DNA from: Tissierella_B sp964485455 | GTDB taxonomy: Bacteria; Bacillota; Clostridia; Tissierellales; Tissierellaceae | Assembly (NCBI GenBank): GCA_964485455.1 | Contig: CAZAJU010000029.1 | Location: 1-23,712, forward strand | DNA: 23,712 nt | Direction: 5' to 3' | In this document: piece after piece, positions 1 to 8,061 of the stretch | Layout: every line of letters starts with the position of its first letter | How positions within the stretch are numbered: position 1 is the stretch's first letter | The notes under the pieces: generated by a model | What the model was told of the DNA's origin: nothing | Seen by the model: only the letters and a program-made list of their open reading frames with translations | Database searches by the model: none | Made by a program: the position numbers and the translations under genes

Positions 1-803
1 ATAATACAACAGTAAGTGCAATAATGGCTCTAAATCCAGGAATTGATCCAAATAACCTACAAATAGGTCAAGTGATATGTATACCAGGAACAATGCCACC
101 ACCAATGTGTCCTATAGGTTCCTTTAGCTATACTATAAGACCTGGAGATACTCTTTATATGTTGGCTATAAGATACAACACTACTGTTGAAGCAATAATG
201 AGACTTAACCCTGGTTTAGACCCTAATAATCTAATAGTTGGTCAGATAATTTGTATTCCAATGGGAACACCAACTCCAATATGTGATGGAATGTATTATG
301 TAGTAAAAGCAGGAGACACTTTATATTCAATTGCTATGAAATATAATGTAACAGTAGCTGAGCTAATGAAAGCAAATCCAGGAATTGATCCTAATAATCT
401 ACAGATAGGCCAAATAATTTGTATTCCTGAAAAAACTCCACCAGTTAGATGTCCTGGAGGTACTATTTATATAGTACAAAGAGGAGATACTATAAGTTCA
501 ATCCTTGTAAAATTTAATATTTCAATAATGGACTTAAAAGCTGGAAACCCTAATTTAGATTTTGATATGATTAAGGTAGGTCAAGAGCTTTGTATACTTC
601 CTCATAAAGATAGAGGATGCCCTTGTCCTAGGGGATTCACATCATATATAATCAAACCTTCTGACATACCTGAGGGAGATGAACCTGTAGTATTCTATCT
701 AGCAGATAAATTCAACACCACTGTAGGAAGAATACTAAAGGCAAATCCAAATCTAGCACCTGAAGATTTTGTTGAAGGTATGAGAGTTTGTATACCGGAT
801 TAA
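1..803 (+). CDS. LysM-repeat cell-wall-binding protein, 5' end outside window
   Basis: The reading frame is open from the first bases of the window and runs into a LysM repeat already in progress (NTTVSAIMALNPGIDP), so the true start lies upstream and the visible ATG at 24 is internal. Counted from that ATG, further LysM modules lie at about residues 35-80, 90-135 and 147-192, each with the YxV/I-x-GDTL opening, the NPGLDPNNL turn and a CIP ending; a fifth, degenerate module with an insertion (SDIPEGDEP) lies at about 208-258. LysM modules bind the N-acetylglucosamine chains of peptidoglycan or chitin, so the protein is probably wall- or spore-coat-associated. Each module ends with a Cys and each linker holds another (CP), a punctuation common in clostridial LysM proteins and likely to form disulfides. 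No catalytic domain is visible in this part; one could lie in the missing N-terminus. The gene ends just before a strong terminator. Confidence 0.9.
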   Translation, partial: NTTVSAIMALNPGIDPNNLQIGQVICIPGTMPPPMCPIGSFSYTIRPGDTLYMLAIRYNTTVEAIMRLNPGLDPNNLIVGQIICIPMGTPTPICDGMYYVVKAGDTLYSIAMKYNVTVAELMKANPGIDPNNLQIGQIICIPEKTPPVRCPGGTIYIVQRGDTISSILVKFNISIMDLKAGNPNLDFDMIKVGQELCILPHKDRGCPCPRGFTSYIIKPSDIPEGDEPVVFYLADKFNTTVGRILKANPNLAPEDFVEGMRVCIPD

Positions 804-839
804 TTAAAGGTGAATATCTAAAAGTGAACAACTAAAATC

Positions 840-872
840 GAAAGCCTCCATTTGGAGGCTTTCAATTTTTTT
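840..872 (+). terminator. Rho-independent terminator of the LysM gene
   Basis: A perfect 10-bp stem (GAAAGCCTCC, 840-849, with its complement at 854-863) closes a 4-base ATTT loop and is followed by AATTTTTTT. It lies 37 bases after the LysM stop codon. Confidence 0.9.
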
Positions 873-971
873 AACAGTTTTAATGTAATTAAATTGTAAA
901 TATTAAATCAAATAATTTTGTAACCCATGGGTATAAGTAAAACAAGTATAAAGAAAGAAGGGTGAGATAGC

Positions 972-1928
972 ATGAGAAAAAAAGTGTTTCTACAAGTACT
1001 TGTACTTGCAATTTTCGTACTTTTGGCAGGGTGTAAGAAGAAAGAGGAACCTGTAGAACCGACACCTAATCCTCCGGTTTCTGAAGAGCCACAAGAAGCT
1101 ACTGAAGATGAAAAGGAAGTTATCATGAATGATTTCAATGCCCTAATTGGAGGTGACTATAACTCAGAAGAAATTATCCCTTTTATCGATGCTAATATAA
1201 TGAAGCTAAGCCAAATAGAAGCGGATATCATGATTGATGAGCTGGAGAATAAGCTAGTTGGGGATAAAGAAGACCTTATGAATAGAATATTTGCAACTGA
1301 CAAGGACGATGAATTAATGGCTATAGGGGGAACGGAAAAATACTTCCCTGAGGAGAAGATATCTGCGATTAAGAATAGTGAATTAAAGGAAGAGATTCAA
1401 AATGCATATAAGAATATGTATAGGCTAGTTAACCTTGAAGGTGAATTCTATCCTATAGTTGACTATTCAAAACTAGTGAAATTTAGCAACAATATTTCAG
1501 ATGAGCTAAGGGAGTATTTAGAGATAATGGCTATGGATTCTGATGATATGCCATTTGCTGATGGTAGCATCACAATATCTTTTAAGGAATTAGCGGATAG
1601 GATTATAAAGACAGAGGGTCATTTGAACAAATATATAGAAGGCTTAAGAAATGAAAAACTTCTAGAGCTATATGAAATAAAGCTTAATGCATATATGAAG
1701 GGACTACCTAATACACCAATTTACAATTCGGGAAATAAAAAGGTTCTAGAAGATGTTTTAAGAAGTTATGAGGAAACAGCTTCTTTAGAAGGATATATAA
1801 CAAGTCATATGTTATATCAATATACAGAGGATATTAATGGGAACAATGGGGTAATAAATAAATCCATATTAGCAAAGGCTGATGAATATATAGTTGAAGC
1901 TATAAGGATGCTCAAGGAATATAAGTAA
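972..1928 (+). CDS. Secreted lipoprotein, function unknown
   Basis: A 318-residue protein with a classical lipoprotein signal: basic start (MRKK), hydrophobic core, then the lipobox LAGC with the lipidated Cys at residue 21, followed by a Lys/Glu/Pro-rich spacer (KKKEEPVEPTPNPP). It should be exported by Sec, lipidated, cleaved by signal peptidase II and tethered to the outer face of the membrane. The remaining ~270 residues look soluble, acidic and mainly helical; no enzymatic motif or transporter-binding signature was recognised and there are no ABC transporter genes beside it. The start is supported by AAGGGTGAG at about 957-966. The gene seems to be transcribed alone, lying between the terminator at 840-872 and a hairpin at 2032-2060. 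The family is not recognised, so no function is assigned. Confidence 0.85.
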   Translation: MRKKVFLQVLVLAIFVLLAGCKKKEEPVEPTPNPPVSEEPQEATEDEKEVIMNDFNALIGGDYNSEEIIPFIDANIMKLSQIEADIMIDELENKLVGDKEDLMNRIFATDKDDELMAIGGTEKYFPEEKISAIKNSELKEEIQNAYKNMYRLVNLEGEFYPIVDYSKLVKFSNNISDELREYLEIMAMDSDDMPFADGSITISFKELADRIIKTEGHLNKYIEGLRNEKLLELYEIKLNAYMKGLPNTPIYNSGNKKVLEDVLRSYEETASLEGYITSHMLYQYTEDINGNNGVINKSILAKADEYIVEAIRMLKEYK

Positions 1929-2031
1929 TAATGATTAGGATATAGTGAAATCAATATTATCTATCTAAGAGTAAGTTGTTGAAATAAGGGTAATATAACT
2001 AAAAAGGATGATACCATCTATTTACAATGTT

Positions 2032-2060
2032 AAGAAGTAATTGTTACGCAATTACTTCTT
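2032..2060 (+). terminator. Perfect 12-bp hairpin before the DUF438 gene; terminator-like
   Basis: AAGAAGTAATTG (2032-2043) pairs perfectly with CAATTACTTCTT (2049-2060) around a 5-base TTACG loop. It lies about 100 bases after the lipoprotein stop and 34 bases before the next start codon. The following bases (ATGTTTCTAG) have only a weak U-tract, so it may be a weak terminator, or an operator or 5'-leader element of the downstream gene. Confidence 0.55.
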
Positions 2061-2094
2061 ATGTTTCTAGTGCACTATTAATTGGAGGGATAAT

Positions 2095-3312
2095 ATGAGC
2101 GAACTTATAAACAATCGAGAACATAGACAGGAACTCCTTAAAGAGGTTATAAAGGAATTACATGAAGGGAAATCTGTACAAGAGGTTAAGGAAAAATTTG
2201 CTGCTGTAATAGAAGGTACATCTCCTATTGAAATATCTCAGATGGAAGTAGCTCTTGTAAAGGAAGGGCTTCCTATTGAAGAAATTCAGTACCTTTGTGA
2301 TGTTCATGCAGAAGTGTTTAAAGGAACTCTGGAAGAAATCCATCATCCTGATCAGGTTCCAGGGCATCCTATTTATACTTTTAAAAAGGAAAATCAAGCT
2401 ATAATTAAGCTAATAGATGAAAGCTTAATGACTAATTTAGAGGAATTTTTAAAGGATGATTCCAAGGATAATATTAATAATCTAACAGGCGATCTAAATC
2501 TTTTATGGGATATAGATAAGCACTACAGCAGAAAGGAAAATCTAGTTTTTCCATATCTTGAGAAATACGGAATCACAGCACCTCCAAAGGTAATGTGGGG
2601 TGTAGATGATGAAATTAGAGCAAAGCTTAAGGATATTAAACTAAGCTTAAAGAATTATTTAGGAGATAAGGATAAGCTAAGAGATGATATAAATGGAGCA
2701 GCTAAACAGATTAAGGAAATGATATTTAAGGAAGAAAGTATATTGTTTCCAATGGCCCTAGAGACCTTGACGGAAGACGAGTGGATAAGCATATACCATG
2801 ATTCTGATGAAATAGGTTTTTCAATTATTGCACCTGAGAAAGAATGGGAGTTTAAGAGAGTAGACTTGATCAAAAAAGCCGAGAAAAAAGAAAGTATTCC
2901 AGACGATGGTTCCATAAGATTTGATACAGGAATCTTAACTCATAAAGAACTAAACCTTTTACTAAATAATATTCCTGGGGATTTTACATTTGTTGATAAG
3001 GACAATATAGTCAAGTACTTCTCCAATAGCAAGGATAGATTCTTCGCTAGGACTAAGGCTATAATAGGTCGAAGTGTAGAAAACTGTCATCCACCTGCAT
3101 CAGTACATGTAGTAGAATCCATAGTAAATGATTTCAAATCAGGTAAAAAGGATAAAGAAATGTTCTGGATTAATATGGGTGGTAAATTCGTTATAATTCA
3201 ATACTTTGCTATTAGAGATGAAAATGGTGAGTATGTTGGAACATTGGAGTTTAGTACAGATGGAACAGAAATAAGGTCTCTTGATGGTGAAAAGAGACTT
3301 CTATCCAAATAG
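2095..3312 (+). CDS. DUF438 / hemerythrin HHE / PAS domain protein
   Basis: A 405-residue cytosolic protein with three regions. Residues ~14-80 match the DUF438 module. Residues ~85-225 look like a hemerythrin (HHE) four-helix bundle, with candidate diiron ligands at H91, H143 and E148 (the HYSRKENLVFP helix), E213/E214 (KEESILFP) and H235. Residues ~280-395 form a PAS-like domain with the family-typical CHPPASVH motif (331-338). Hemerythrin domains bind O2, NO or iron, and PAS domains sense small ligands or redox state; proteins of this architecture are common in anaerobic Firmicutes and may act in oxygen/NO sensing or detoxification, but their exact role is not established. There is no kinase, DNA-binding or output domain. 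The start ATG follows GGAGGG at 2083-2088 at good spacing. The gene appears to stand alone, ending in a strong terminator. Confidence 0.9.
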   Translation: MSELINNREHRQELLKEVIKELHEGKSVQEVKEKFAAVIEGTSPIEISQMEVALVKEGLPIEEIQYLCDVHAEVFKGTLEEIHHPDQVPGHPIYTFKKENQAIIKLIDESLMTNLEEFLKDDSKDNINNLTGDLNLLWDIDKHYSRKENLVFPYLEKYGITAPPKVMWGVDDEIRAKLKDIKLSLKNYLGDKDKLRDDINGAAKQIKEMIFKEESILFPMALETLTEDEWISIYHDSDEIGFSIIAPEKEWEFKRVDLIKKAEKKESIPDDGSIRFDTGILTHKELNLLLNNIPGDFTFVDKDNIVKYFSNSKDRFFARTKAIIGRSVENCHPPASVHVVESIVNDFKSGKKDKEMFWINMGGKFVIIQYFAIRDENGEYVGTLEFSTDGTEIRSLDGEKRLLSK

Positions 3313-3326
3313 ATTGAAATGTTATT

Positions 3327-3354
3327 AAAAATAGGGGTTTCTACCCCTATTTTT
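3327..3354 (+). terminator. Rho-independent terminator of the DUF438 gene
   Basis: AAAAATAGGGG (3327-3337) pairs with CCCCTATTTTT (3344-3354) around a TTTCTA loop; the 3' arm itself ends in the T-run. It lies 14 bases after the stop codon and the flanking A and T runs could let it work in both directions. Confidence 0.9.
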
Positions 3355-3390
3355 GTAGTTGGATTGTAACCAATTCATGCTGATTTTTAA

Positions 3391-3419
3391 TTGTATTTCC
3401 ACCTTTTTTATAGTATTAT
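3391..3419 (+). promoter_or_regulatory. Candidate sigma-A promoter of the LCP gene
   Basis: TTGTAT (3391-3396) and TATTAT (3414-3419) are 17 bases apart, located after the upstream terminator and about 34 bases before the LCP start codon. Judged only by consensus and position. Confidence 0.5.
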
Positions 3420-3452
3420 TTATTGTAGTGTAAATATAAAAGAGGTGTGAAT

Positions 3453-4400
3453 ATGAAAAAGAAGTTCTTTTTAGCATTTTTATCATCCTTTATCATTTTT
3501 TCGATTCTATATACAACTGTATTTAGCTCTATATTTAGCAATAAAACGGTTGTAGCATCGGATGACAATTTGGATGATGAAGCTATGGCAGAAGAACCTG
3601 GAGATGAATCCCCTGTAAAGAATGAGATTCTATTTCTTTTAATGGGTGTTGATGCAGAGAATGTTAGTAAATCCAAAGGTACTAGAACGGATACTATGAT
3701 GCTTACTAAGGTGAATTTAGAAACTGGAGATATTACTATATTATCTATCCCTAGGGACACAAGATTGAATGTCAATGGGAAGCTGGACAAAGTTAATTCT
3801 GCTCATGCTATTGGCGGGCCAGAACTTGCAGTAGAAACTATAAGCGACTTTCTTGGAATTAAGCTTCAATATTATGTAAAGGTAGATTATCAGATTGTGA
3901 AAGATGTAGTAGATGATATTGGAGGGGTAGTTGTAGATGTGCCTATGACTATGATATATAGAGACCCTACAGCGAAGCCACCACTAAATATTAATATAAA
4001 GAAGGGTATTCAAGAGCTTGATGGAAAGAATGCCCATGATTTCTTAAGGTTTAGACATAATAATGATATGACAGTAGGTTACCCTGAAGGGGATGTAGGA
4101 AGGATTAAAACTCAACAGTATTTTATGAAGGAATTGGTGAAGCAAACACTTCAACCTAAGAATATATTAAAGTTACCATCATTGATAAAGACATATTACA
4201 ATAATGTAGAGACTAACATACCATTGAAGTTGATGCTAAAAGGTGCAGCCTCTGCCACAAAGATTAATGTAGATAATATGAATACTGAAACTGTACCTGG
4301 TTCAGGGCAGTATATTGGGCCTGTAAGCTATTATGTATATGATAGAAATGCTCTAAATACAATGGTAAGTGATATGTTTGGAAGTTACTTAGCAGATTAA
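3453..4400 (+). CDS. LytR-CpsA-Psr (LCP) family wall-polymer ligase
   Basis: LCP enzymes sit in the membrane with their catalytic domain outside and transfer anionic glycopolymers (wall teichoic acid, capsule, or similar) from undecaprenyl-phosphate carriers to peptidoglycan. The protein is 315 residues from the ATG at 3453: a membrane anchor (about residues 4-28), a short acidic linker, and one LCP domain from about residue 57. Family motifs are present: FLLMGVD, GTRTDTMML (R78, D80), SIPRDTRL (R101, D102), the K113 region, LRFRH (R199, R201) and GDVGRIKTQQ (D214, R217), the charged residues that bind the Mg-pyrophosphate head group. A GTG at 3447 lies within one base of the AGAGG ribosome binding site (3441-3445), whereas ATG 3453 has a 7-base spacer, so the ATG is preferred. 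Only 37 bases separate it from the IPP isomerase gene, suggesting co-transcription; both act in undecaprenyl-dependent wall assembly. Confidence 0.93.
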   Translation: MKKKFFLAFLSSFIIFSILYTTVFSSIFSNKTVVASDDNLDDEAMAEEPGDESPVKNEILFLLMGVDAENVSKSKGTRTDTMMLTKVNLETGDITILSIPRDTRLNVNGKLDKVNSAHAIGGPELAVETISDFLGIKLQYYVKVDYQIVKDVVDDIGGVVVDVPMTMIYRDPTAKPPLNINIKKGIQELDGKNAHDFLRFRHNNDMTVGYPEGDVGRIKTQQYFMKELVKQTLQPKNILKLPSLIKTYYNNVETNIPLKLMLKGAASATKINVDNMNTETVPGSGQYIGPVSYYVYDRNALNTMVSDMFGSYLAD

Positions 4401-4437
4401 AATTTAATCTGGAAGAAAACAAAATAAGAGGTGTAAA

Positions 4438-5451
4438 ATGAGAAGCGCTAGAAAAAAAGAGCATATTGAGAATTATTTGAAGACTTCTTTTCAGGGGGAT
4501 ACGCTTTTTGGGGATGTATTCTTGGAGCATAATTCTTTACCAAACTTAAATTTTAACGATATTGATACTTCAATTGAATTTTTAGGAAGAAAGGTAAGCT
4601 ATCCAATTATTATAAATGCAATGACGGGAGGTTCTGCATTAACAAAGGAAATCAATCATGATTTATCTGAGTTAGCTAAGGAATTTGATATTCCAATGGC
4701 TGTAGGATCTCAAACCATAGCTTTGGAGGATGATGAAGATGCAATAGAATCCTTCAAGGTTGTTAGGGGAATAATTGGTGATAAGGGAGTAGTTATTAGC
4801 AACTTAAGTGGTCAAGCTTCAGTTGAACAAGCCAAGAAGGCTATAGAGATGTTAAATGGAGATGCTATTCAAATTCACTTAAATGTAGCTCAAGAGCTGG
4901 TTATGGAGGAAGGCGACAGAGAATTTAAAGGAATAATCGATAATATAGAAGCGATAGTAAAGAATTTAGATAAACCTGTTATTGTAAAGGAAGTAGGATT
5001 TGGAATGTCAAAAGAAGTAGCCCAAAGACTTTATAATATTGGGGTTAGATATATAGACATATCAGGATATGGTGGAACCAATTTTATTGAAATTGAGAAT
5101 CTGAGAAATCATTCCTATGATTTTACTGAGCTCTATAACTGGGGTATACCAACAGCAGCATCATTAATAAACTGCAGAAGGCTTCCAAAAGATTTGAATA
5201 TTATCTCAAGTGGTGGAATAAGGAATGCAACGGATATAGTAAAGTCATTAATACTTGGTGCACAGACTGTAGGAATAAGTGGGGAGCTATTATCTTTCCT
5301 TGTTCATGGAGGCTATGCATATGCCAAAGAGTATCTTGAAAATATAATATATAAGATGAAAATACTCATGATATTACTTGGAAAGAAGAATATTGAAGAG
5401 TTAAGAAATTCGGAATACAAGATAACTGGTAGATTGAAGGATTTAATATAA
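4438..5451 (+). CDS. fni: Type 2 isopentenyl-diphosphate delta-isomerase
   Basis: IDI-2 is an FMN- and NAD(P)H-dependent cytosolic enzyme that interconverts isopentenyl and dimethylallyl diphosphate, supplying precursors for undecaprenyl phosphate and other isoprenoids. The 337-residue length is normal for the family. Visible motifs: INAMTGGS (59-66) and AVGSQ (88-92) of the FMN barrel, the QIHLNVAQE...EEGDREF segment containing the conserved Gln (about Q152) and acidic residue, VIVKEVGFG (181-189), ISGYGGTNF (208-216), and ISSGGIRN (256-263) plus LGAQTVGISG, the phosphate-binding strands. The start follows AGAGGTG (about 4429-4435). It probably shares a transcript with the LCP gene and is terminated by the hairpin at 5478-5521. 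Confidence 0.93.
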   Translation: MRSARKKEHIENYLKTSFQGDTLFGDVFLEHNSLPNLNFNDIDTSIEFLGRKVSYPIIINAMTGGSALTKEINHDLSELAKEFDIPMAVGSQTIALEDDEDAIESFKVVRGIIGDKGVVISNLSGQASVEQAKKAIEMLNGDAIQIHLNVAQELVMEEGDREFKGIIDNIEAIVKNLDKPVIVKEVGFGMSKEVAQRLYNIGVRYIDISGYGGTNFIEIENLRNHSYDFTELYNWGIPTAASLINCRRLPKDLNIISSGGIRNATDIVKSLILGAQTVGISGELLSFLVHGGYAYAKEYLENIIYKMKILMILLGKKNIEELRNSEYKITGRLKDLI

Positions 5452-5477
5452 ATTTAATGCGTTCTAGAACAACAATA

Positions 5478-5527
5478 AAGCCCAAGATTCTTATAAGCTT
5501 GCTTATAGAAATTTTGGGCTTCTTTTT
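5478..5527 (+). terminator. Terminator of the LCP-fni unit
   Basis: A long hairpin with 20-base arms (5478-5497 and 5502-5521) begins AAGCCCAA and ends TTGGGCTT; the arms pair with one mismatch and two G-U pairs around CTTG, followed by CTTTTTTCT. It lies between convergent genes; the T-run favours plus-strand use, and the minus-strand version has a poorer U-tract. Confidence 0.88.
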
Positions 5528-5545
5528 TCTTATTTCTTAATAAGA

Positions 5546-7339
5546 TTAAAATCCTCCAGAACCGCCTCCACCTGCGCCTCCACCACCACCGCCGGAGAAT
5601 CCGCCTCCGCCACCAAAGTTAGTGGAGTTTGGATTTGAGGTACCGGTGTTTCCATAGAAGCTGTGATTAAACCTGTCTTCAAATGCCGAACCGCCTTTTC
5701 TGTTTATACTGTTAAAATACCATATTCCCCAGTACATTGGATAATAGTCTTGGCTATATATGCTTCTGTTTTTATCCAAATCCTTCATGCTAAAGCCTAA
5801 GGCAACTGCATAGATTAGCACTTTATCCTTAGGTATTTGAATATCTAGTCCTCTATAGTTTTCAAATTCCTTCTTAAAATCCTTCCATAATTTATATTGA
5901 ATGTATCCATTTTGGGACTTCCTTGTAGTTAATATACTTCCGAATATCAATATCAATAATGATATGCTTAAAGATAAGAATCCATAAAACCCACCAAAAA
6001 CCATAGCTATAATACTTAATACTATCAATATAATGCTAAAGACAATAAGGATTATACCAATCTTAGTTGATTTAGGGTCTGAATATCCTCTGTGTTTTAG
6101 CTCTTCATTTACTAATTTAGACCAATGAGTATAATTTTTATGATAGCTTAAGGCATTATCTTTTCTTAAATCTTCGATATCGTAGGTGCTAACCTTATAA
6201 CCATCTCCTACCTCATTAAATAACCAAGTTAATAGATACTTTTCGTGTTCTAAAAGATCGACCTCATTTTTATTTGTTATTGTGAACTCATAGTCCTTTA
6301 ATTTTAATTCCTTCTTCGAAAAGCCTGGACCGCTTTTATTAAGCTCGGTTATTGATATATATTCTCTTCTTGCAAGGTCAAATATAGTAGCCATAAGTCC
6401 ACGGGAATTCATATAGCCAGTCATAAACATATTAAGCTCGGCAGGGGAGATTTCCTCTGGGTAAGGGTTCGCCATATAATCTATCCTTTTATCCCTTCGC
6501 ATAAACTTTATAAATAAACCTGTCATTGCAACACCTAAGGCAACAATGCCTATAGATATATTATTGAACAAGTTCTTATTACTTTCTCTTCTAATTGCAT
6601 CTCTTTCTATGGATTCTAAAAAGCTTTGCTCCTCCTGTAGGATAGTATCTTTACTGTTATTTCCCATTTTTTGAGACAAAGGAGTATATTCAGTAGGATA
6701 TAGAATCCTTGCTTCAATAAATGTGTTTGATGGAACATTAATAACATCCAGCTTGATTAGATTATCATCTGTAAAGTAGATATTTCCATTCAAGGGACCA
6801 TGAGCAAAGATTTTTACAGCATCTATATTCATTTTAGGAAGCTCTAGGGTTGCAGTGAAATTATGAATAGAAGTCTCATTTTCTTCTCCAAGATATTTGA
6901 AATATAGCTCTCCTGTATCATTATGAATCACTGCTACATTCTTAAGAGTATAGCTTAGTCTAAAGGTCTTTTTTATATTCTTAGAAGGGGAATATATCAT
7001 AAATCTTTGTGTGTTTCCATTCATTTCATAGCTATATACATTTGCATCTCCTTTTTTAGCAGCTTGGTTATTTTCGTATTCTATAATATGACCAGATGTG
7101 ACTTCTGAGATTGTATAATTCTCCATACCATCTGTTCCATCTAAATTTATATCCCTATATATTCCATTGAATTTATCATTGAAATTGTAAGTAATGTCCT
7201 CGGTAATCTTTAAATCTCCATTTTCTAATAGTTGAGAGGAAACGCCCCAATATTCAATCTCAAGACCCTCCTCTGCTTGTACCATGATTGGAAAAATTAT
7301 AAATAATATTATTAGGATTAGTGCCATAAATCGTTTCAT
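5546..7339 (-). CDS. DUF2207 membrane protein with Gly-rich C-terminal tail
   Basis: A 597-residue protein when started at the ATG at 7339, which has a perfect AATGGAGG ribosome binding site 6 bases upstream and is followed by a clean signal peptide (MKRFMALILIILFIIFPIMVQA). The longer open frame back to 7486 adds an unlikely second hydrophobic stretch and lacks a good site. Architecture: signal peptide (1-22), extracytoplasmic beta-rich DUF2207 domain (about 25-240), one membrane segment (about 259-279, before the basic FMRRDKR), a cytosolic region, two further membrane segments (about 426-471), another soluble region, and a C-terminal tail made almost wholly of Gly with a few Ser, Ala and Phe, ending GGSGGF. 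This arrangement is typical of DUF2207 proteins, whose function is not established. It is last in the minus-strand cluster, separated from the DsrE gene by a hairpin, so it may be expressed partly on its own. Confidence 0.88.
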   Translation of the reverse strand: MKRFMALILIILFIIFPIMVQAEEGLEIEYWGVSSQLLENGDLKITEDITYNFNDKFNGIYRDINLDGTDGMENYTISEVTSGHIIEYENNQAAKKGDANVYSYEMNGNTQRFMIYSPSKNIKKTFRLSYTLKNVAVIHNDTGELYFKYLGEENETSIHNFTATLELPKMNIDAVKIFAHGPLNGNIYFTDDNLIKLDVINVPSNTFIEARILYPTEYTPLSQKMGNNSKDTILQEEQSFLESIERDAIRRESNKNLFNNISIGIVALGVAMTGLFIKFMRRDKRIDYMANPYPEEISPAELNMFMTGYMNSRGLMATIFDLARREYISITELNKSGPGFSKKELKLKDYEFTITNKNEVDLLEHEKYLLTWLFNEVGDGYKVSTYDIEDLRKDNALSYHKNYTHWSKLVNEELKHRGYSDPKSTKIGIILIVFSIILIVLSIIAMVFGGFYGFLSLSISLLILIFGSILTTRKSQNGYIQYKLWKDFKKEFENYRGLDIQIPKDKVLIYAVALGFSMKDLDKNRSIYSQDYYPMYWGIWYFNSINRKGGSAFEDRFNHSFYGNTGTSNPNSTNFGGGGGFSGGGGGGAGGGGSGGF

Positions 7340-7446
7340 AATAAACCTCCATTTTACTAATACTTGTGTTACATATATTAATATATACCCAGTATAAATA
7401 ATTATGAGTACTACAATAAGGATTAAGCTAAGATATTTAAATTGGA

Positions 7447-7483
7447 GAAAGGATACTTTGAGACTCCTCTCAAGTATCCTTTC
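7447..7483 (-). terminator. Hairpin between the DsrE-like and DUF2207 genes
   Basis: On the plus strand, 7447-7463 (starting GAAAGGATACTT) pairs with 7468-7483 with one bulged T around a CTCC loop. On the minus-strand transcript the hairpin comes 3 bases after the DsrE stop codon. No strong U-tract follows (TCCAATTT), so it is more likely a partial terminator or a transcript-stabilising element than a full stop. Confidence 0.5.
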
Positions 7484-7485
7484 CA

Positions 7486-7962
7486 CTAAATAAATAACTG
7501 AATCTGTGATTTTAAAGCATCCTTTAAATAATCCTCCGCTGTGATTATCTCAACCTCAGGTAACAGCTCCTTTTCTCCAAAGCCCATAATCTCACATGAA
7601 AGCTTACATGCCTTCATATGGACCCCTTTCTTTAAGGCACCTTTAAGAAATGCTTCAATTGTAGGAGTGTCATTGTCCTCCATCATTCCCTCCAGCATTT
7701 TCTTTCCCATACCTGCCATATTCATTCTTGATAAAGGAGCTTCTTCGATACTTCTTGCGGTCATATTAGCCATCATCTTTTCAGACATTGACTTATCACC
7801 ATCTATTTCAGCTTCTGGATTTCTAACCAAGGTTAAACCCCAGAATGCAAAGAACAGAGTAACTTCTACATTTATTTCCATAGCTGTATTTGCTAATATT
7901 AATGCTGCCAGTGCCTTATCATAATCTCCACTAAACATAAGTATGCTCATCTTTTCACCCAT
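7486..7962 (-). CDS. DsrE/DsrF/DrsH-like sulfurtransferase-family protein
   Basis: A 158-residue protein of the DsrE-like fold, small cytosolic or peripheral proteins that often carry sulfur as cysteine persulfide or help deliver it. Visible signs: MSILMFSGDYDKALAALILANTA at the N-terminus, the VTLFFAFWGLTLV strand-helix segment, a Met-rich middle (about 59-94), and the typical C-terminal portion KACKLSCEIMGFGEKEL with two cysteines at about C119 and C123, followed by VEIITAEDYL. The cysteines are the likely persulfide site. ATG 7962 follows GAGGAGGG with a 6-base spacer; that site lies in an inverted repeat (see the hairpin at 7965-8004). The neighbouring upstream gene encodes a SufS-like PLP enzyme, so a donor-acceptor sulfur relay is plausible but is inference. 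It could alternatively be a structural member of the family without catalytic activity. Confidence 0.85.
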   Translation of the reverse strand: MGEKMSILMFSGDYDKALAALILANTAMEINVEVTLFFAFWGLTLVRNPEAEIDGDKSMSEKMMANMTARSIEEAPLSRMNMAGMGKKMLEGMMEDNDTPTIEAFLKGALKKGVHMKACKLSCEIMGFGEKELLPEVEIITAEDYLKDALKSQIQLFI

Positions 7963-7964
7963 AA

Positions 7965-8004
7965 AAAACCCTCCTCAAATGTAGTTTTCACTAAAGAAGG
8001 TTTT
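7965..8004 (-). promoter_or_regulatory. Hairpin masking the DsrE-gene ribosome binding site
   Basis: In the minus-strand transcript, AAAACCTTCTTT (8004 to 7993) can pair with GAGGAGGGTTTT (7976 to 7965), giving 12 pairs including three G-U, with a 16-base loop. The downstream arm contains the Shine-Dalgarno sequence and ends 2 bases before the start codon. The T-run after the stem also makes it resemble a weak intrinsic terminator. Confidence 0.45.
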
Positions 8005-8061
8005 CTATACATTATGAATAAAGGCATAGGATCTTTTTGTTCTTACTTAACCACATCTAAA

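Noticed and set aside
24..803. LysM repeats as tandem DNA repeats or a mobile element
   Set aside because: The similarity is protein-level module repetition with diverged codons, normal for LysM proteins.
923..932. Perfect 10-base palindrome ACCCATGGGT upstream of the lipoprotein gene
   Set aside because: Short, without supporting -35/-10 spacing or a second copy; could be chance.
4394..4410. AGATTAAA / TTTAATCT inverted repeat at the LCP stop codon
   Set aside because: Entirely AT-rich with a one-base centre and no T-run; not a credible terminator, and the fni gene follows closely.
7340..7486. N-terminal extension of the DUF2207 protein by 49 residues
   Set aside because: It would put a second hydrophobic segment before a clear signal peptide, and the strong AATGGAGG site belongs to the ATG at 7339.
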